Below, one piece after another: positions 57,960-64,000 of a stretch of 64,000 bases of DNA (within the stretch, counting starts at the first letter, position 1; each line of letters begins with the position of its first letter). The translations under genes were made by a program, and so were the position numbers. A model generated the notes under the pieces. It was not told the DNA's origin, did no database searches, and saw only the letters and a list, made by a program, of their open reading frames with translations. This DNA is from Alviniconcha marisindica (lineage: Eukaryota > Mollusca > Gastropoda > Provannidae), in NCBI GenBank assembly GCA_018857735.1, contig JABMCL010000136.1, forward strand, positions 257,501 through 321,500, given 5' to 3'.

Positions 57960-59140
57960 AACTAAGACAGACACATCTCCTTGCCTTTCGTTTAAAGCGA
58001 CACGTGTGAAGCAGGAGACATTTCGTCTGTGAAGGGGATCATGGACAATTGCTGCCTGGTCCAGGCAAGGCATGGACACCACGTTGCACGGGTGCAGCAG
58101 TCAACCGGAGTCAAGGGAATTCTGACTGCATGCTGTGTTCTTTGGCCAAACGAAATTCTGCCATCTAACCCCGATCAAAATGTAACAGTATTAACAGAAT
58201 GAAACTGTGGGATGGTGGTCGGTTGATCTAAGTGCAGCTGCAAATATCCGACTTCTTCGTAAGATGGTGAGCCCGCTGATAGGCTTGCTTGTATATTAGT
58301 TCAATACTCATAACATGTGCTCATATCGCTAAAGAATAGTTTGAGTTACCATATTGTACTGCGTGGAGTCGTTATAAATTTTTTTTCATTTGATGACATA
58401 CTGGTGGTCTATACCAAAAAATAATAACTTTGAAGCAGGCTGGATTGGCGAAGTGTGCATGGGTCTTATGCACAAACGTACCTGATGTGCTATTAGGGGT
58501 TGTACTTGCAACTTTTTCCACTTCTTGCCGTGAGGTTAGTTGTCTCTATTTGCTCGGAGATGTCGATATGTCCTGAGTAATCCAGTACATTCACAATCCA
58601 GCTGCACCAACCCGAAACTTTTGTGAAGCTGAACTACATGCACTCAAAGAGAAAATGCACCCTTACAGTAGTCCCTCGTGGGAATAAGAACAAACCATCT
58701 TAAAAGAAAAGCAAGGTGGAAGAGCTATGGGTCGAAGCACACATCCTCCTAATTTGTGCTATCCTTACTCGAATAATAGAAGTACTTCAGACAGAAAAAT
58801 GGTGAGGTCATAGGCTCAGAGTTACGCCTACTTTGAGCAAACAAAAACTCACTATGTTGATGAACAATGAATCTGGCTCACACGGACGATAATGGAGCCC
58901 TTCCTAAGACTAATAGAATGCATCTAAAGTGGGATTCTGCAGAACTCAGATTTGAAGAGACAGTGTTAGTCCCCTAAGTGCCAGTGTAAAAACAACCACC
59001 ACGGAAGAACGTAAGGTCAGAAAAGCTCACAAGGAAACGATAAGCCTGAAAAATCATCACATCAGGGAGAAGGTACCCTTCAAAAGGAAACACACAACCA
59101 TTAGAAAAGAACATGGTAAAAAAAAAAGCCAAAGAAAAAG
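57960..59140. other. Anonymous region, no gene seen
   Basis: Unique sequence of moderate GC, no recognised feature. Confidence 0.35.
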
Positions 59141-61080
59141 CCCTAAAAGGAAGTGTGTAAAGAAAGAAGCAATAATGCACTGCTGAAAGAAACAGGAAGA
59201 GAAAGGCAGTAACATCGAGTGAAATCACTGGCCATAGATTGTGGACAATCGGCTCTTGTAAAGGCCAGGTAAGTGGTTTCTTACGGTGAATCACCGCGGA
59301 CCTCCTCCCCTTGAGGGAACTTCACTCCACCGGTGAAACAGTAGTGTGGAGAAACCCTGGGGATCTTGAGCCTGTTTACTGCCTGTTTAAAGTGCAATCA
59401 CCCTGCCACAGTCTGTGACGCATGTGGACTATGCCCCCAAAAGCACACTAAGAAGACAGGAGCCCTAGGAAACACTAAAAAGACCAAAATCACAAGAAAA
59501 AGAGCTGGGATGTGGGTAGAAGAAGTGTATGAAAAAGACCCAAAAGGAACATTCTGTACTAGTTCTAGACATGAATCATAGCACATCATAGGAATATGAC
59601 CAACCTTTTCTAAAAAATAAAAAACCCTAAAATGAAAACACACACATAAAACAACAACAAAACAACATTTTCTACAAAATGCTAAAAAGAACAACAAAAC
59701 CACTAAGAAGAAGAGTTCTGATAGAAGAAGGCCTAGCTAAAAGCTCTGAAAAGCAGCACTCAGAGAACACAGACAAGTGGCACCTTTGTAAAGCAGGTAG
59801 TTTTTCTTACGGTGAATCACCGCGGACCCCTCCCCTTGAGGGAACTTCACTCCACCGGTGAAACAATAGTGTGGAGAGACCCTGGGGGATCTTGAGCCTG
59901 TTTACCACCTGTTTACGATTGTGTGTGAAATCAACCTGCCACAGGCTGTGACGTGGACTACCCGTGAAAAGCACAATAAGAAGAGAGAAACACTAACAAA
60001 TGCGAACCAGAACAAAACCACAAGAAGAGCTGGGTACAAGAAGGTGTATAACCCCCCCCCCTCCCCCCCCACCTTCCCCCAGGAAGCATTCAGAATTAAA
60101 GGAGCCTGATAAAATGCTGAACAAAACAAAAACACTACAACAATAGCTAGACAGAAGAAGGCCAAAGAAAAAGCCCTAAAATGAACCAGTCAAACTGGAA
60201 ACGAGCCCTGTGAAAACCCCTCTGAGAAGAATAGAGCCCTCAAAAATGCTAAGAACATAACAAAGCAGCGGAAGACTAGTTCTGATAGAAGAAGGCCTAG
60301 CTAAAAGCTCTAAAAAGCGCACACTCGGAGAATCACAGAACATGTGGCCTCTTTGTTACAACAGGTAGTTTTTTCCAACCCGGGCAACAAGCACATGGCC
60401 CCGAAACAACCAAAAGAAATAAACCAACTAAGATGAAAGAAACAACGTAAGAAGGCCTAGCTAAAAGCTCTGAAAAGCAGCACTAGAAAACACAGACAAG
60501 TGGCACCTTTGTAAAAGCAGGTAGTTTTTTTTCTTACGGTGAATCACGCGGACCCCCTCCCCTTGAGGGAACTTCACTCCAACCGTGAAACCATAGTGTG
60601 GAGAGACCTTGGGGGATCTTGGGCCTGTTTACCACCTGTTTCCGATTGTGTGTGAAATCACCCTGCCACAGGCTGTGACATGTGGACTACCCCTGAAAAG
60701 CACACTAAGAGAAGAGAAACACTAGGAAATGCTAAACAGGACAAAACCACAAGAAGAGCTGGGTACAAGAAAGTGTATGGAAAAGACCCCCAAAGGAAGC
60801 ATTCAGAATCAAAGGAGCGTGATGAAATGCTGAACAAAACAAAAACACTAACGATAGCTAGACAGAAGAAGGCCAAAGAAAAAGTCCTAAAATGAACCAG
60901 TCAAATCAAAAAGGAGCCCTATGAAAACCACTCTGAGAAGAACAGAGCCCTACAAAATGCTAAAAAGAGCAAAACCACCAAGATGAAATTTTGATAGAAG
61001 GCCTAGCAAGAAGCTCTAAAAAGCAGCACTCAGAGAACACAGACAAGTGGTATCTTTGTAAAGCAGGTAGTTTTTCTTTC
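59140..61080. repeat. Three diverged long tandem units (~540-720 bp) with K-rich phrases
   Basis: Each unit has a block with cccctccccttgagggaact, the phrase ggggatcttgagcctgttta, ccacaggctgtgac, then Lys-rich degenerate repeats (aagccctaaaatgaacc, aaggcctagctaaaagctct). The block with gggatcttgagcctgttta also occurs alone at about 51785, showing it is dispersed. Confidence 0.8.
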
Positions 61081-62190
61081 AGTGTATCACTGCGGCACTC
61101 AGTTATATTGGACAGCTTGTGATGACAAGCAGTGTGACCCACACTAGTCACGAGTAGTGTCATGTTAAGTGTCACTGCACTGAAAAATACAAACTAAATC
61201 CATTTGCAATTTTGAAAAAGGCAATTTATTTCAATCAATTAGCAACAATTTCATACAGAATTCATTCGATTTCAAACAACAACAAAATAGACATGCACTC
61301 TAAAATGACTCTACCCTTCTTTTCAAAAGTCACAGACATGACTCGCATTCATAGCTGTCAAAAGTGGGAATACATTATTGCCACCATTAGATGAAAGACA
61401 TTTGGTGCACTTTTAAGGCAGGTTCCTTAAACGAAGTAAAGAAAATGTCGACAAAAACAGTTTTAAAAATAAAATAATTCAGGATTTTACCCACTTATGA
61501 CACATTTTTACCCACAAACAAACAAGCTGCGAGTAAAAGGCTGACACACATGCAATCAATCTGCAATGTATTGATGTCTGTGACCTACTTTTCATTATCT
61601 GTCACCACCCTGAGATTTTTCTACATTAATGTTTTTGAAAAAGTATAAGGTGAAACGATTTTGGAAAACATAGTGAATGGGAGACAGATATTATGAGACA
61701 GAACTCTGGAAACCGTCCTGGCAGTCGGAGAAGCATGCATAGCTATACTCTGACCTACTCCAGGCTTTAAAGGGAGAACATTTCACAGCTCTGGGTTCTC
61801 AACATAGGGGACCTTAATTTCTGCACACACAGTATGCGACTGCAGACAAACAAACAAAACCACTAAGACAAAGAGCTGGCAAGAAGAAGACATCAGAAAG
61901 AAGAAAAAATACAAGACATTTCTGAAGAGAAAGGAGCCCCCAAAACTACTAAACAAACAGTAACACTAACAACAGTAGCTGGGCAGAAGGCGCAAGAAAA
62001 ATCCCTGAATGGAACATACAGGCTACAAAGAAGAAACACTATAAAGAACAAATCATCATCATGAAAATCTTGGTGTATCTAACCTTCCAAGAAAGCCCTC
62101 TGCACTTACATTATCATGACAATCATAGAGGGTATACAACAGAGACCACTACATCATGATTACAAACCAAAACTCTACAGTGATACGATA
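61080..62190. other. Anonymous region with dispersed repeat phrases
   Basis: tgacctactccaggctttaa and ctctgggttctcaacatagg at 61750-61815 recur near 63849 and 63890. No gene seen. Confidence 0.4.
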
Positions 62191-62194
62191 GACT

Positions 62195-62570
62195 ATTTTC
62201 AAACCAGTGTGACAGATGTAAGATGCTGAAAGTGGTTCATGGAAACCAGTCAGATAATCACTGTAACCGGTCAGACAGACAGCCGTCCATACCACAACTA
62301 TATATATATATATATATATTATACAGTACTACAGCAGTAATAGAAAACACCCAAAGTTCTCCTTTCCCTGTCTAGCATGCACACACATAACATGCACTCT
62401 CTTGTTGTGCTGTGCTTTAAAACATTTGCTTTTGTTTTTCAGAACCGATCAAACAAAATCACAACCGACAGTCTGACCAATTGCTGATGTCTTACTGGTA
62501 CGATATATATAATATATATTATGCTGATCTTAACTGGTATAATACCAGAAATTACCAGTTAATATGAACC
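62195..62570. repeat. Diverged duplication, copy 2 (partner 51290-51690)
   Basis: The same block order as the partner, with an (AT)n insertion at 62298-62321 replacing other simple sequence. Confidence 0.8.
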
Positions 62571-62859
62571 CTGACTACATTACAATAATTATGCCAGCAC
62601 ACCAGTAACAAAGTTACAACAAAGGTGTCCCTAAATACATCTGTTAAACACACACACACACACATCCTCATGCACAGTCACATTACTGATGGAGATAGAA
62701 GAACAGGAGGGAAAGACATGAAATGTGTGTGGCAGGAGCTACAAGAGAACAGAAGAGTTGTGAGGGAGGACTTCAAAGACTGGAATTCAAAAAATAACTT
62801 GCGAGCCCTGTGCTAGTTTCCTTTTAGTGATGACTTTCTCTTACACACTCCATGATGGT

Positions 62860-63140
62860 TAATTCTTTCTGTGGGGAGTTTCTCTTACAGTCCCATGCTG
62901 CTTTACATGGGGAGTTTCTCTTAGTCTTACACACCCTGTGCTGGTTTATGCGGGGAGCACCTCTTGCGCGCCCCCGTGCTGGTTTATATGGGGACTTTCT
63001 CTTACAAGTTACATGCCCAGTGCTGGTTTATATGGGGAATTTCTCTTACATGCCCAGTGCTGGTTTACATGTGGAGTTTCTCTTACATATCTTTCTCTTG
63101 GGAGTTTTCTCTCCTAAGGTCTGTGCTGGCTTCTTTATGT
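62860..63140. repeat. ~45-60-bp minisatellite (tgctggtttatatggggagt)
   Basis: Six degenerate copies of gtgctggtttatatggggag plus tttctcttacatgccca; plus-strand ORFs over it are repeat artefacts. Confidence 0.9.
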
Positions 63141-63144
63141 TGGG

Positions 63145-64000
63145 AATTTCTTCTTTACAAAACAAAAAGAAAAATGTAAAAGTGAACAAAAATGTACATA
63201 ACTGAGTAACATTGCTCTTCAAGGCTAAGGCAGACATCCAGTACAGGCTCCACAAGGTTGCAGCAGACAATGCTAAAATAAATATAAACATGAAATGGGT
63301 ACCTGTTAAACAGTAACTATGCAACTAAACACACAAAAATTGATTGGACAATTAAATCCAACCCCCCCCCCCCCCCCCCCCATATTGCCTATGCTTTCTG
63401 CCTAGAAAGTGTTGACAAACAAAAGTCCAGCAAAAAAATTCTAAAATAAAAATAATAATAGAGAATCAGCAGAAATTGCAGAAGTGCAGGAAAAATCTTA
63501 TTCTAAAAATATAAAATAATAATGTAATAATAAAATATATAAAAAATAAAAGAAGAAAGTTTTTTAGCCCTTTTCAAAGAATGGCAGACAGAAAGAGGCA
63601 AAATAAATACAAATATGGTTAGTTCTTGGGTTTTAATGTCAACCACACACAGTCACCTCAGCAAGAAATATACAAATGGGCAGAAAGAAAAAAATGAAGA
63701 GAGAGAAAGACATAAAATATTAACAGCATCAGCAACACCAACAATGACAGCATAAAGATAATAATTAGGACACAAAGAGAGAGGACTGAGTGATTGTAAT
63801 TTATCATTTATAAATGGCAACGGGTGAAGCATGCATGGCTACATTCTGACCTACTCCAGGCCTTAAAATCAAATGGAGAACATTTGACAATACCAGGTTT
63901 TCAACAGTGGGAACCTGAATTTCTAAGCCAGTATGCATGGCAAAAGAATGATCACAATTAGCATTTATACTTATGTATATATTTCAATCAAAATAAATCT
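63145..64000. other. Anonymous A-rich region to window end
   Basis: Poly-C at 63361-63380, A-rich unique DNA and a dispersed repeat fragment at 63826-63940. No gene seen. Confidence 0.4.

Overview
The window reads as a repeat-rich stretch of an invertebrate animal nuclear genome. Coding exons are small, joined by GT-AG introns, and lie among microsatellites, minisatellites, tRNA-related SINE pieces, a LINE 3' end with an (ATT)n tail, a mariner relic and 5S rRNA gene copies. The 5S sequence and the interspersed repeat types look most like a marine mollusc, perhaps a gastropod; the phylum is an inference.

One gene can be read almost completely. On the minus strand, 15 coding exons between 29139 and 14348 join in perfect phase into a 617-residue protein: signal peptide, reeler domain, DOMON domain, cytochrome b561 core and a C-terminal membrane helix. 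This is the ferric-chelate reductase 1 (FRRS1/SDR2) architecture. A non-coding first exon is proposed near 33793-34100, and a long 3' UTR probably runs to about 8760. A second minus-strand gene is represented by three phase-compatible exons (4211-4067, 2559-2364, 1519-1292). It encodes an unrecognised, possibly secreted protein and continues off the left edge.

Layout: 1-4.2 kb, the unknown gene with minisatellite and polypurine introns; 4.2-8.7 kb, microsatellites, a ~100-bp minisatellite and a cluster of perfect CRE palindromes; 8.7-34.2 kb, the FRRS1-like gene; 34.2-39 kb, mostly anonymous AT-rich DNA with TG arrays and a 252-bp hairpin element; 39.8-42.6 kb, a decayed 5S rDNA array with one intact-looking gene, an inserted foldback and a 5S/SINE junction; 44.4 kb, a tRNA-like SINE; 45.3-47.6 kb, a C-poor degenerate satellite; 48.3-49.2 kb, a mariner; 51-64 kb, a LINE end, diverged duplications and K-rich degenerate repeats without a convincing gene.

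The most unusual feature is recurrent. In both genes, several exon edges, each with its splice site, have been copied into tandem arrays in the adjacent intron (at least six junctions). In two cases the copies stay readable as protein: a 34-codon in-frame unit at 2089-2394, and the DOMON Met-ligand motif with GC-type donors at 22990-23560. A second notable point is that the b561 domain carries Tyr where I expect a conserved heme-binding His.
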